Of a stretch of DNA of 64,000 bases, positions 18,434-26,754 are shown in pieces. Numbering within the stretch: position 1 is the stretch's first letter; every line of letters starts with the position of its first letter. The notes under the pieces were generated by a model. It was not told the origin of the DNA and made no database searches. It saw only the letters and a list, made by a program, of their open reading frames with translations. The position numbers and the translations under genes were made by a program. Origin of the DNA: Holdemania massiliensis (GTDB taxonomy: Bacteria; Bacillota_I; Bacilli_A; Erysipelotrichales; Erysipelotrichaceae); contig NZ_JAKNTK010000001.1 of the NCBI RefSeq assembly GCF_022440805.1, forward strand, positions 3,658,001 to 3,722,000, read 5' to 3'.

Positions 18434-19120
18434 TTAACGTTCTGCCACCAAGGCGAGATTTTCTTCCAGCATCTGCCGGATCATCACTTCCCAAGCGGTG
18501 CCCTGCAGCTTTTCTTTGGCTTGTTCCAACAGCTTGCGGCAGTTTTCTTCATCCTGTTTAAAATAATACAGCTTTGCCGCCCGATAAAGAAAGATTCCCT
18601 GGTAGAACGGATTGGACATTTTCCCCGCCAGATCCAACAGTTCATCCAGAATTTCCGTATTGTGATGAATATAGATTTCAACTAAGAACGTACATTCCTT
18701 AAGAATGCTTTCGACCTGCGGGTTATTGAACTTCGCCGCAATCTCCTTCAGCGTATCATACGCTTTTAACGCCTTATCAAACTGCTTCGTATCGATATAG
18801 AAGGAAACTTCCTTCTGTGTCAATCCCAGCTTGTTGCCCGGATTCATCTTCACCGCATCCAGCTGTTCAAAGATTTCTTCAATCTTTGTCGTTTCATTCT
18901 GCATTAACAAAGCGTCGATCGCCATTAATGAACGTGTCTTTTTGGAAAAGAACATCTTCCCTTTCCAACCGTTGAGTACCTGAAGATATTTCTCCGGATT
19001 GACTTCCTTATACAAGATCTCCGATAATTCGACCATCAGCTTCTGCATCATCCGATTTAACAGAAAATACAGAATCAGACCGACCGCCAGAATCAGAACA
19101 AACTGAATGATTTTATTCAT
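18434..19120 (-). CDS. Membrane-anchored TPR-like helical protein, unknown
   Basis: A 228-residue protein with one N-terminal membrane helix (about 4-22) followed by paired amphipathic helices of TPR type (for example FDKALKAYDTLKEIAAKFNN and AAKLYYFKQDEENCRKLLEQ). Such proteins usually scaffold other proteins at the membrane. GAGGG precedes the ATG. It is downstream of nothing obvious; its GC content returns to that of the general chromosome. Confidence 0.65.
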   Translation of the reverse strand: MNKIIQFVLILAVGLILYFLLNRMMQKLMVELSEILYKEVNPEKYLQVLNGWKGKMFFSKKTRSLMAIDALLMQNETTKIEEIFEQLDAVKMNPGNKLGLTQKEVSFYIDTKQFDKALKAYDTLKEIAAKFNNPQVESILKECTFLVEIYIHHNTEILDELLDLAGKMSNPFYQGIFLYRAAKLYYFKQDEENCRKLLEQAKEKLQGTAWEVMIRQMLEENLALVAER

Positions 19121-19170
19121 GATTTTCCCTCGACTTTACTTTTATAACTATAGCATAAAATGCTGATTTC

Positions 19171-20334
19171 TTACAGGCAGGCGCGGTAAATTTCCAGAAT
19201 ATCCTCTCGGGTCAGCGGCTGGAACGAACGGCTGAAATCACTCTCGGCTGCTTTCTCTGCCATTTCCTCCAACCGACTTTCATCAATTCCAACTTCGTGC
19301 AGCGTCATCGGCAGTCCCATCGAAACGAAGAACTCGGAAAGCCGTGCAATGCCTGCCTCGGCCGCGGCCCAGCAATCCAACTGCGGATCTACTTTCCAGA
19401 CATGCAGGGCAAAGCGGGCAAAGACGTCAACCGTCTGTTCGTTGAGAACATGCTTCATCCAGCGCGGAGTTAAGATCGCTAACCCAATACCATGGGTAAT
19501 ATCGTAATAAGCGCTCAAGACATGCTCCAGCGGATGGCAAGTCCAGGCACGGTTTTTCCCTAAAGAGTTCAGTCCATTGATCGCTAGCGAAGCCGCCCAC
19601 ATCAGATTCGCACGCGCTTGATAATCATCCGGTTTCTTTAAGGCAATCGGCGCGGATTCAATGCATGTTTTTAACAACGCCTCGGAAATGCCGTCCTGAA
19701 CGGAGGCATCGCGTACCTGATCAAAATAAGACTCCATTATATGCGACATGATATCGGCTGTTCCCGCCGCTGTCTGCAAAGCCGGGACACTGTAAGTATA
19801 AGTCGGGTCCAGAATGCTGAACTTCGGATACATACCATAGCTGCTAAAGCCTTTCTTGTCCTGGGTTTCAGGATTGGAAATGACTGCAATATTGTCCATC
19901 TCTGATCCGGTGGCCGCCATCGTCAAGATCGTTATGAGCGGCAGACACGTTTTAACTTTCGTTCGATCCAGCACCAGTTCCCAGGGATCACCATCATACT
20001 TAACCCCGGCGCAAATCGCTTTTGCACAGTCCAGCGTGCTGCCGCCGCCAACTGCCAGGACACAGTCCAGCTGATGTTCGCGGACAATTTGGATGCCTTG
20101 GCGCACGGATTCAATTTTCGGATTGGACTGAACGCCGGACAACTCCTGGCTTTCAATGCCGTTTTCCTTCAGCAAGCCTATAATCGTGTCATACAGTCCG
20201 CTCTTTTTTATGCTTCCTCCGCCATAGACCAACAAAACTCGCTTTCCGCATGTGCGGATCAATTCCGGCAGATGGGCAATCTGGCCTTCGCCAAAATACA
20301 CCTTAGTCGGAATATCATAAATAAAATTATTCAT
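19171..20334 (-). CDS. Iron-dependent alcohol dehydrogenase (butanol dehydrogenase type)
   Basis: A 387-residue group III alcohol dehydrogenase, NAD(P)H-dependent, probably reducing aldehydes to alcohols during fermentation. Visible are the start IPTKVYFGEGQI, the dinucleotide motif AVGGGSTLDCAKA, and the metal ligands in GTADIMSHIMESYF, HPLEH and DITHGIG. Closest in style to YqdH/BdhA proteins. The ATG at 20334 follows AGGTG; the longer frame upstream has no ribosome binding site. A terminator of the previous gene precedes it. Confidence 0.92.
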   Translation of the reverse strand: MNNFIYDIPTKVYFGEGQIAHLPELIRTCGKRVLLVYGGGSIKKSGLYDTIIGLLKENGIESQELSGVQSNPKIESVRQGIQIVREHQLDCVLAVGGGSTLDCAKAICAGVKYDGDPWELVLDRTKVKTCLPLITILTMAATGSEMDNIAVISNPETQDKKGFSSYGMYPKFSILDPTYTYSVPALQTAAGTADIMSHIMESYFDQVRDASVQDGISEALLKTCIESAPIALKKPDDYQARANLMWAASLAINGLNSLGKNRAWTCHPLEHVLSAYYDITHGIGLAILTPRWMKHVLNEQTVDVFARFALHVWKVDPQLDCWAAAEAGIARLSEFFVSMGLPMTLHEVGIDESRLEEMAEKAAESDFSRSFQPLTREDILEIYRACL

Positions 20335-20423
20335 TTTTTTCACCTGTCCTTTTCTGTTTTCAGTGTACCACAAACCGTTTGTCAAAGCGATGGTTGTTTG
20401 CGCAGCGCACACGGAATGACAAA

Positions 20424-20461
20424 CAAAAAGCTGTTGGAAGGAATCTGACTTTCCAACAGCT
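20424..20461 (-). terminator. Terminator after the beta-lactamase-like gene
   Basis: On the minus strand AGCTGTTGGAA pairs with TTCCAACAGCT (20429-20461), followed by TTTTTG. Confidence 0.85.
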
Positions 20462-20502
20462 GAATGCTGAACTGATTCAATCATCAAGAGTGAACTTCTG
20501 AC

Positions 20503-22569
20503 TTACTCAATCGTAAGCGTAAAGACCGTTCCTGCTTCTCCTGCCAGGCCGAGTGTCCCGCCGGACGGCAGTGTTATCGTCTTTTCTCCATCGGTGACAC
20601 GATTATAGAGACAAATCATGGTCGCATCGTAGACAAAGACACCCTGAGAATCACTGCTGACCGTCAGCGTTTTTCCTTCCAGTGCCGGATCCAGTGTCAG
20701 CCACTGCGTATGGCCCTGATCATTCAGCGTTACATTCATTGTTCCGACTTCGGCTTTCACCGCGCTGTCTTGGCTGGCATATAGATCCCCAGCTGCTTGA
20801 AGATACTCAACACCATCCTGAGTGAAGAATGTATAGTCAAACTGGTCCCGGCTGCCGCTGCCCGGAATCTGCACGATCGCCGCGGCACGGTTTTCATCTA
20901 CGATCTGATGGGCATTGACATATCCTTCGGCAAAGCTGCTCAGCGGTACTGGAGCAATAGGCAGAATCATCTCATAGATCTGAGAATGCAGATCTTCACT
21001 GATCAATAAATAAGTCTTTGTACTGCGCGTCTGCCAAGCTGACTCCACCGCATCAGGCAACGGATTTTCCTCCACCTTCATCGCATAATAGACCGTCGTG
21101 GCAGAATAGCCTAAGCCCGGAATTTCCGTAACGGCTTCGACTTTCAAATAGGTGTGGCCGCCGTTTTCTTCAAAGCTGAACAGCTGGTTTGTCATCGGGG
21201 AAGGCAGCAGGAACTGACCGTCACCGACATGCGTCAGCGGCGTCGGCGTGTCCGGCATCTGTTCGATTGTAAAATTCAATATTCCTTCATCGGTAAAATC
21301 AATCCGATACAAGGAAGTGGAATCCGCATACAGACCAGCATAGGCCTGGACTTCTTCCGGGATGGCCGGTACCGTTTCCGGCGCCGTCGGCAGCTGATAA
21401 TGCGGCAGTGCTTCGCTGATCACGCCTTTTTCCATCAAGGCCTGTTCCAGCAGTGTAGAAGCCATCATCTGATTGTAAGAGCTGAGTCCGCCTGAGCTTA
21501 ATACAGCACAAGTCAGGCCCTGTTGAGGAAGAACGACAAAGGCTGTATGGGAATACATCGTATCGCCGCCTTTGCTCAGCGCCTGGATTCCAGCCTGGGC
21601 AAACGGTGACAGTTCAACGCTGTCCCAGCCTAATCCATAGCCAATGCTGTTCGCCTGTTCGGTCGGCCAGATGCCTTTTTTCGCTTCATTGACAGACATC
21701 GCACTCAGCGCATCCGCACTCAAGATCGCGGAGGACGGCATGAAAGCCAGTCCCCAGCGGCACAAATCCTCCGCGGTTGAATATATTCCGCCGGTACCGA
21801 TTACAGAAACAATGTCGGCCGGCAGCGCACGCTGCGGCTGAGTCGCTGAATAGACCTTCGGCATGGCATTAAAATCGACATTTCCTACCGATGTCTGTGT
21901 GCGCGTCATCCCCAGCGGCTCTATAAACTGCGTGCGCAGATAACTTGTAAAATCCTGACCGCTGACTTTTTCAACCACCAGTTCAGCCAGCATGAAGCTG
22001 TCATTGGAATAGACTGAATACGCTCCCGGATCGGCCTGCAGATGCAGCGTCTTCAGATTCTCCAAAAAAGTGTCATGAGCTGTGGTGTCCGGCACAAACA
22101 TAAAGCCTTCGCTGAAACTGGAACCCGGCAGTCCTGAACTGTGATTCAGCAGCATCCGCACAGTAATCTCGGAATACCGCTCATCTGCCATCGTGAATTC
22201 CGGAAGCAGCTCCGCGACCGGCTGATCCAGATCTAATTTTCCTTCATCCTGAAGCTTCATTACCGCAGCAGCGGTGAACATCTTGGACACGGAGCCAATG
22301 GCATACTGATCCTGGGCGCTCAGCGCCTGATCCGATTCTTTCGCAAAAACACCAGCCTGTCCGGATACAATCACTTCGCCGTTATCCATTAAGGCATATT
22401 GAACACTAGTTGCCCCCAACTGCGTAACCAACGCGTTGGCCAGCTGATCTGCCGTCTGTGTCAGATTTCCGGTTTCCACGGTCGGCTCCGTACTGGGTGA
22501 AACCGCAGGCTGCGCCGTGCAGCCAGCCATCACTAACAACAGTGCCAGCGAATATTTTCCTATTTTCAT
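20503..22569 (-). CDS. Class C beta-lactamase-family lipoprotein (serine hydrolase)
   Basis: A 688-residue lipoprotein: signal peptide ending in VMAGC, then a beta-lactamase/PBP4*-type serine hydrolase domain (about 45-380) with SxxK as SVSK, YxN as YSND and HSSGLPG, followed by about 300 residues of extra beta-rich sequence. Such proteins act on D-amino peptides or esters outside the cell; true beta-lactamase activity is unlikely given the long C-terminal part. The ATG at 22569 follows AAAGGGGGATC and opens a perfect lipoprotein signal; the frame extends further up without one. Confidence 0.88.
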   Translation of the reverse strand: MKIGKYSLALLLVMAGCTAQPAVSPSTEPTVETGNLTQTADQLANALVTQLGATSVQYALMDNGEVIVSGQAGVFAKESDQALSAQDQYAIGSVSKMFTAAAVMKLQDEGKLDLDQPVAELLPEFTMADERYSEITVRMLLNHSSGLPGSSFSEGFMFVPDTTAHDTFLENLKTLHLQADPGAYSVYSNDSFMLAELVVEKVSGQDFTSYLRTQFIEPLGMTRTQTSVGNVDFNAMPKVYSATQPQRALPADIVSVIGTGGIYSTAEDLCRWGLAFMPSSAILSADALSAMSVNEAKKGIWPTEQANSIGYGLGWDSVELSPFAQAGIQALSKGGDTMYSHTAFVVLPQQGLTCAVLSSGGLSSYNQMMASTLLEQALMEKGVISEALPHYQLPTAPETVPAIPEEVQAYAGLYADSTSLYRIDFTDEGILNFTIEQMPDTPTPLTHVGDGQFLLPSPMTNQLFSFEENGGHTYLKVEAVTEIPGLGYSATTVYYAMKVEENPLPDAVESAWQTRSTKTYLLISEDLHSQIYEMILPIAPVPLSSFAEGYVNAHQIVDENRAAAIVQIPGSGSRDQFDYTFFTQDGVEYLQAAGDLYASQDSAVKAEVGTMNVTLNDQGHTQWLTLDPALEGKTLTVSSDSQGVFVYDATMICLYNRVTDGEKTITLPSGGTLGLAGEAGTVFTLTIE

Positions 22570-22765
22570 CTGTGATCCCCCTTTAATTCTTTCTATGGAT
22601 ACAATTAGAACACAGATCCCCCTGAAAAACAAGCGCAGACCTGCCAACGGAGAAAATCCGGCCTTCACCGGAACCCGGATCTGCTTTCTAACACCTTCAT
22701 TTCCTTCAATCTTTTCCTTTATGCTTACGTGATGAAATTGGAAGAAATTATTGATCACGCATATC

Positions 22766-22785
22766 ATATCAATTTTTTTTGATTT
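22766..22785. promoter_or_regulatory. ArsR box 1, upstream of -35
   Basis: ATATCAA-N6-TTGATTT, six bases before the -35 of the arsR promoter. Confidence 0.65.
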
Positions 22786-22790
22786 GATAA

Positions 22791-22819
22791 TTGACAAAAT
22801 ACCGGAGAGAAGTTATGAT
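22791..22819 (+). promoter_or_regulatory. Promoter of the arsR-permease operon
   Basis: TTGACA (22791-22796), 17 nt, TATGAT (22814-22819). Confidence 0.85.
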
Positions 22820-22823
22820 ATTC

Positions 22824-22843
22824 ATATCAAATTATTTTGATAT
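22824..22843. promoter_or_regulatory. ArsR box 2, between -10 and start codon
   Basis: ATATCAA-N6-TTGATAT, a perfect palindrome covering the transcription start region. Confidence 0.8.
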
Positions 22844-22856
22844 AAGGAGTGAGTCT

Positions 22857-23159
22857 ATGTCAGATTTTTCAAGGGACGCCAAAATATTCAAGGCCTTGTG
22901 TGATGAAAAACGCCTGGCAATCTTAGATCAATTAAAAAGTGGTGAGAAATGCGCCTGTGTTTTAATTGATCGCTTGCATATTGGACAATCAGCCTTGTCT
23001 TATCATATGAAGATTCTTTGTGAGTCCCAGATTGTAGTCAGCCGGCAAGAGGGAAAATGGACTCACTACAGGCTGAATGCAAGCGGAAGTGAATATGCCG
23101 CAAAGCGTCTTTTAGAGCTGACAGCCCCCCATGAAGCGGGTAGTGAAACCCAATTGTAA
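22857..23159 (+). CDS. ArsR family metalloid-responsive repressor
   Basis: A 100-residue winged-helix repressor of the ArsR/SmtB family. The Cys pair in EKCACVLIDRL (C32, C34) matches the ELCVCDL arsenite/antimonite site at the start of the recognition-helix region; C15 could add a third ligand. RLHIGQSALSYHMKIL is the DNA-reading helix. The ATG follows AAGGAGTGAG. It is the first gene of an operon with a permease and a thioredoxin-like protein, and three matching operator boxes surround it. Confidence 0.92.
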   Translation: MSDFSRDAKIFKALCDEKRLAILDQLKSGEKCACVLIDRLHIGQSALSYHMKILCESQIVVSRQEGKWTHYRLNASGSEYAAKRLLELTAPHEAGSETQL

Positions 23160-23166
23160 ACGTTGG

Positions 23167-23190
23167 AAGTCATCTTCGGATGACTTTTAT
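23167..23190 (+). terminator. Intercistronic hairpin after arsR
   Basis: AAGTCATC-TTCG-GATGACTT followed by TTAT. A stable UUCG-capped stem with a short T tract; a weak terminator or attenuator that would lower permease expression relative to arsR. Confidence 0.7.
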
Positions 23191-23201
23191 ATCGCTCTAT
23201 C

Positions 23202-23221
23202 GCATCAAAAAATTTTGATAT
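23202..23221. promoter_or_regulatory. ArsR box 3, before the permease gene
   Basis: GCATCAA-N6-TTGATAT, the same palindrome as box 2 with two changes, about 18 bp before the permease start. It may act as a second repression point. Confidence 0.7.
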
Positions 23222-23238
23222 GAAAAGGAGGAATTCTA

Positions 23239-24252
23239 TTGGAAATCTTCAAATCGATCGGACTGTTTTTTCAGGATCAAATCTTGGGCATGAAATGGTT
23301 GAACAGTCTGATTGGAACTCTCTTATCTGGATTGGGACTCGATATCCAAAGCCGTTTCGGCTCCAGCCTTCAGTTTTTTATTTACGATATCATCAAGATC
23401 ACCTTTCTGTTATGTTTACTGATTTTCGTGATTGCCTATCTCCAAAGCTATTTTCCACCGGAAAGAAGCAGGAAGATCCTCGGACGGTTTCATGGTATCA
23501 AAGCCAACATTATGTCCGCCCTGCTTGGAACGGTTACTCCTTTCTGTTCTTGTTCATCCATTCCGTTATTTATTGGGTTTACAAGTGCTGGATTACCTAT
23601 AGGCGTTACCTTTTCCTTTCTCATTTCTTCTCCCATGGTCGATTTAGGCAGTCTGGTCTTACTCATGAGCATATTGGGTACTAAAATTGCGATCGCTTAC
23701 GTCATTCTCGGTTTAGTGATTGCGGTGATCGGCGGTACGCTGATTGAGAAAATGCAGATGGAAAAAGAAGTCGAGGATTTTGTTAAAAAGGCAGCCGCAA
23801 CGGAGTTCAGTTCGCCAACGTTGACAAAAAGGGACCGCATCCAATACGCTCAAGAACAAATGACAGAAACATTGAAAAAGGTCTTTCCTTATATTTTGAT
23901 TGGCGTGGGGATTGGAGCGGTTATTCATAATTGGATACCGCAAAGCTGGATCGAAACTGTCTTAGGCAGCGGAAATCCGTTCAATGTCGTTTTAGCTGCT
24001 TTGGTGGGTATTCCCATGTACGCTGATATCTTTGGTACCATTCCGATTGCGGAGGCTTTGCTTGCCAAAGGGGCTCAGTTGGGAACTGTTCTTTCTTTGA
24101 TGATGGCCGTCACGACGCTGAGTCTGCCGTCTTTGATCTTGTTAAAGAAAGCCGTAAAACCCAAATTACTGACTTTGTTTATCCTGATTTGCACCACTGG
24201 AATTATCCTTGTAGGCTATCTGTTTAATCTGTTCCATGGATTCTTAATCTAA
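23239..24252 (+). CDS. UPF0718/ArsP-type metal(loid) efflux permease
   Basis: A 337-residue membrane protein with about eight helices and the family signature TPFCSCSSIPLFIGF, followed by FSFLISSPMVDLGSL. Relatives include ArsP (methylarsenite efflux) and YraQ/SO_0444-type permeases. The CSC motif probably handles the metal or metalloid. A second GIPMYADIFGTIPIAEALL segment forms the matching half. The TTG start lies 7 nt after AAAAGGAGG. The neighbours (ArsR with a CxC site, thioredoxin-like protein) support a metalloid role; the exact ion is unknown. Confidence 0.88.
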   Translation: MEIFKSIGLFFQDQILGMKWLNSLIGTLLSGLGLDIQSRFGSSLQFFIYDIIKITFLLCLLIFVIAYLQSYFPPERSRKILGRFHGIKANIMSALLGTVTPFCSCSSIPLFIGFTSAGLPIGVTFSFLISSPMVDLGSLVLLMSILGTKIAIAYVILGLVIAVIGGTLIEKMQMEKEVEDFVKKAAATEFSSPTLTKRDRIQYAQEQMTETLKKVFPYILIGVGIGAVIHNWIPQSWIETVLGSGNPFNVVLAALVGIPMYADIFGTIPIAEALLAKGAQLGTVLSLMMAVTTLSLPSLILLKKAVKPKLLTLFILICTTGIILVGYLFNLFHGFLI

Positions 24253-24269
24253 AATAGGAGGAAAATCGA

Positions 24270-24584
24270 ATGAAATTATTTGGAAAGAAAACTTGCTGCA
24301 GCGGAAACTATACCTCCGAAGCCATGGCAAAAGCTGAAAACACAAAATCAAATACAGGTATTAAAATCCTAGGCTCTGGCTGTGCAAAATGTCAGGCTTT
24401 AGAAAAAGCTGTCCGGATCGCGCTTAAAGAACTGGAATTCGATTTAGAGCTTGAACATGTGACTGATTTTGCCGCGATTGCAAGCTATGGCGTTATGTCT
24501 ACACCCGCGCTTGTTGTAAACGGAAAAGTCGTATCCTATGGAAAGGTATTGTCTGTTGAACAAATAAAAACCTTATTAAAATAG
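24270..24584 (+). CDS. Small thioredoxin-like protein of the ArsP/permease operon
   Basis: A 104-residue protein of the glutaredoxin-like TM0996/MTH895 type: after an N-terminal tail with CC (residues 9-10) comes GSGCAKCQAL (redox pair C38/C41) and the cis-Pro motif STPALVVNGK. Proteins like this are regularly coded beside UPF0718 permeases and probably reduce or deliver the metalloid. AGGAGGAAAATCGA precedes the ATG, 17 bp after the permease stop, so it is cotranscribed. Confidence 0.88.
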   Translation: MKLFGKKTCCSGNYTSEAMAKAENTKSNTGIKILGSGCAKCQALEKAVRIALKELEFDLELEHVTDFAAIASYGVMSTPALVVNGKVVSYGKVLSVEQIKTLLK

Positions 24585-24649
24585 ATGAAATCAGTCCTGC
24601 GCAGACACCTTGTTTGTACAGTTTTTTTCTGATCATAACAGGAACAAAA

Positions 24650-24681
24650 CGGAACTGACGAATTCTTCATTCCGCTTTTTT
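24650..24681 (+). terminator. Probable terminator of the arsR operon
   Basis: CGGAA-C-TGA pairs with TCA-TTCCG around a loop, followed by CTTTTTT. Confidence 0.6.
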
Positions 24682-24695
24682 GTTCATCGGCATTC

Positions 24696-24750
24696 TATGC
24701 GTTGCATCGTTGCAACGCAAAATGCAACGAAAGAGTTTGCGTTGCATTTT
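24696..24750 (+). repeat. 55-bp double-hairpin repeat, copy A
   Basis: First hairpin GCGTTGCA-TCGT-TGCAACGC, then TGCAACG-loop-CGTTGCA. It matches copy B (25832-25886) in length and nearly all bases. The loop of the second hairpin is inverted relative to copy B. Confidence 0.85.
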
Positions 24751-24843
24751 TGTCAAAATCACAGATGCGTAGGGAGCATCGCAACAATATATTCATTTCT
24801 TTGAGCTTTATTAAAGACTAAGCACTTATTCTTCTTGAAAAGT

Positions 24844-25233
24844 TTACTTCACAAATGTGAATTTCACGAAAAAATCTTTATCATAAAATAGAAATAGATT
24901 ACAAAATATATCAATTGGATAATCTAAATTTCCTGATTCTATATCACATAAAATCTTCTCAGAAATATCGGTACGATTAGAAACAAATTTTAGATTGTAA
25001 CCTTTGCTTAATCGGTAATTGACCAAAATAGAAGGTAAATTTTCCAGCCTTATTTCAGTCTTAACATGTTTGTAACTACCATTGCACAAATATAATTTTT
25101 GCTGAATTAAAGCAGAGTTATTAGAAGATACTGAGTGAAGAACCTTTGAAGCAGATTCATCGGACATTAACCTGGAATCTATAGGTTTCTGTGATACTTG
25201 TTCAAAATTTGAATTCAATACGATATCATTCAA
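24844..25233 (-). CDS. Divergent XRE-like helix-turn-helix protein, unknown
   Basis: A 129-residue, very AT-rich protein. Residues about 68-122 fit the spacing of an XRE/Cro helix-turn-helix (LVNYRLSKGYNLKFVSNRT then ISEKILCDIESGNLDYP), but the usual key residues are poorly kept. The first 65 residues are not recognised. The TTG start follows GGTGGTG. It is divergent from a normal XRE gene 100 bp away and both lie between the two 55-bp repeats. Confidence 0.55.
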   Translation of the reverse strand: MNDIVLNSNFEQVSQKPIDSRLMSDESASKVLHSVSSNNSALIQQKLYLCNGSYKHVKTEIRLENLPSILVNYRLSKGYNLKFVSNRTDISEKILCDIESGNLDYPIDIFCNLFLFYDKDFFVKFTFVK

Positions 25234-25335
25234 TTATATTCACCACCATTTCAAAGGAATATATTCCCATATGGATTATTATAATCACATGTTATACAGA
25301 TTACAATATTCTCATAGAGATTGAGTGAGGAAAAT

Positions 25336-25668
25336 ATGATTGATTATTACAGCCTTGGAAAAAGAATCAGAGAACAAAGAACTAAGTTAGGGTTAACTCA
25401 AGAAAATGTAGCTACTTACGCTAACCTCGCTAATAATACTGTCAGTAATATTGAAAATGGAAAAACGAAAGTCAGTTTACCAACGTTAGTTGAAATAGCA
25501 AATTGCCTTCAAACATCTGTTGATTATTTACTCTACGAAAGCTTGGATTATGCTGAACATGTTACGGTTCAGGAAATAGAAAGGATTCTCAGCGAATGCA
25601 ATTCAGAAGAGAAACAGATTATTTCAGAGACAATTACCGCATTACATAGAGCGTTAAACAAGAAATAA
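25336..25668 (+). CDS. XRE family transcriptional regulator
   Basis: A 110-residue protein with a textbook HTH_XRE domain (about 8-64: GKRIREQRTKLGLTQENVA, NNTVSNIENGKTKVSLPTL, LQTSVDYLL) and a short helical tail. The ATG at 25336 is preceded by GTGAGGAAAAT; an in-frame TTG five codons upstream is less likely. It may control itself or the divergent gene; no clear operator was found in the AT-rich gap. Confidence 0.85.
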   Translation: MIDYYSLGKRIREQRTKLGLTQENVATYANLANNTVSNIENGKTKVSLPTLVEIANCLQTSVDYLLYESLDYAEHVTVQEIERILSECNSEEKQIISETITALHRALNKK

Positions 25669-25831
25669 TTGCAGTGTTTTACAGTTTTTTAATTTTAAAA
25701 GAAGCAAAAGAATGCTTGTATTCAGTTAAAAGTACAATCATATTTTTTGACTGATATATCATCATATTTTATATAAGGATTGAGAAAAATTAATTTCATT
25801 GATTCCTATATTTTTTGTTAAGCTTAAATTT

Positions 25832-25886
25832 TATGCGTTGCATCATTGCAACGCAAAATGCAACGAAAACTCTTTCGTTGCATTTT
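25832..25886 (+). repeat. 55-bp double-hairpin repeat, copy B
   Basis: Same layout as copy A: GCGTTGCA-TCAT-TGCAACGC, then TGCAACG-loop-CGTTGCA. Between the arms of the second hairpin the sequence is the reverse complement of copy A with one mismatch. Confidence 0.85.
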
Positions 25887-25900
25887 CCTTACCCTAAAAG

Positions 25901-25928
25901 TAACGCTCTGTCTTTCAACAGAGCGTTA
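25901..25928. terminator. Perfect 11-bp stem-loop downstream of repeat B
   Basis: TAACGCTCTGT-CTTTCA-ACAGAGCGTTA. No strong T tract follows, so terminator function is uncertain. The remaining gap to 26156 shows no gene. Confidence 0.5.
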
Positions 25929-26156
25929 TAAGCATTTTAATCCCTAACATGGTTAACTCGCTAATCGGGAAGCGAACACTATTTTATAAGGAACTTTCTT
26001 TCTCTTACACTATTGTAAATGAATCTGCTCTACTTATGTCAATGAATTGAATGCTGGCCTTTATTTTGTAATAATCAATCAATTCTTATTTTAAAAAGGA
26101 ATGATTTGACAGCCTTTGTCTTTTGTAACGTTATCAACGAATAACAAATATCAGTA

Positions 26157-26654
26157 TTATATCCCAGCCAATGTTTCGGGGAAATTACCAACCGTATCGA
26201 TAAAGAAATAAATCATGTCCTGTAAATCATATTCTTCATCAACGCCGTTTTCTTTTACCTTGTCTAAATCATCAAAATTTTCGATCCACGCTTTAATATC
26301 AGCATAACCGTTGAGAATAACATCTAATTCCTTTTTAGCTTCGTCATATTTAATATCATCAACGTTTATAAAAGACTGATCAAGTTCCTTGAATGTTTCG
26401 TACTCCCCTAACATATTTTCGTAGGTGGAATCAAAGTCAATATTAGTGTTACTTTCACCAAAAGTAAGAACTTTAACTAATTGATTCCCATTCTGTACGG
26501 CCAAACCCGCCGCAATATTGGCAGCGCCGATCGCAGTTATATCAACGGCAGCTTGTGTCGGTTCGATAGTTGGCTTCGGGGTTGTTTGTTGCGACTCAGT
26601 GGAACAAGCAGAAATAAAGATTAAAACACAAATTAAACAAACTACCTTCTTCAT
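26157..26654 (-). CDS. Acidic lipoprotein, unknown
   Basis: A 165-residue lipoprotein: signal peptide ending in FISAC, a Thr/Pro-rich linker (about 22-38), then an acidic helical domain (KELDQSFINVDDIKYDEAKK, YADIKAWIENFDDLD). GGGAGGACATAAAG precedes the ATG. It stands alone in an AT-rich stretch. I do not recognise the family. Confidence 0.7.
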   Translation of the reverse strand: MKKVVCLICVLIFISACSTESQQTTPKPTIEPTQAAVDITAIGAANIAAGLAVQNGNQLVKVLTFGESNTNIDFDSTYENMLGEYETFKELDQSFINVDDIKYDEAKKELDVILNGYADIKAWIENFDDLDKVKENGVDEEYDLQDMIYFFIDTVGNFPETLAGI

Positions 26655-26754
26655 CTTTATGTCCTCCCATTTGGTTTTATATCATATACTCTATCGGACC
26701 TCCTGTCAATCCAAGATATAAAGAAAGATTTCAACTATAATTAAATTTTTCATA

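Noticed and set aside
22570..22797. N-terminal extension of the beta-lactamase-like protein
   Set aside because: The internal Met at 22569 begins a perfect lipoprotein signal after AAAGGGGGATC; the extension would bury it.
24696..25886. CRISPR-like array
   Set aside because: Only two copies, 1.1 kb apart, each self-complementary; no spacers and no cas genes.
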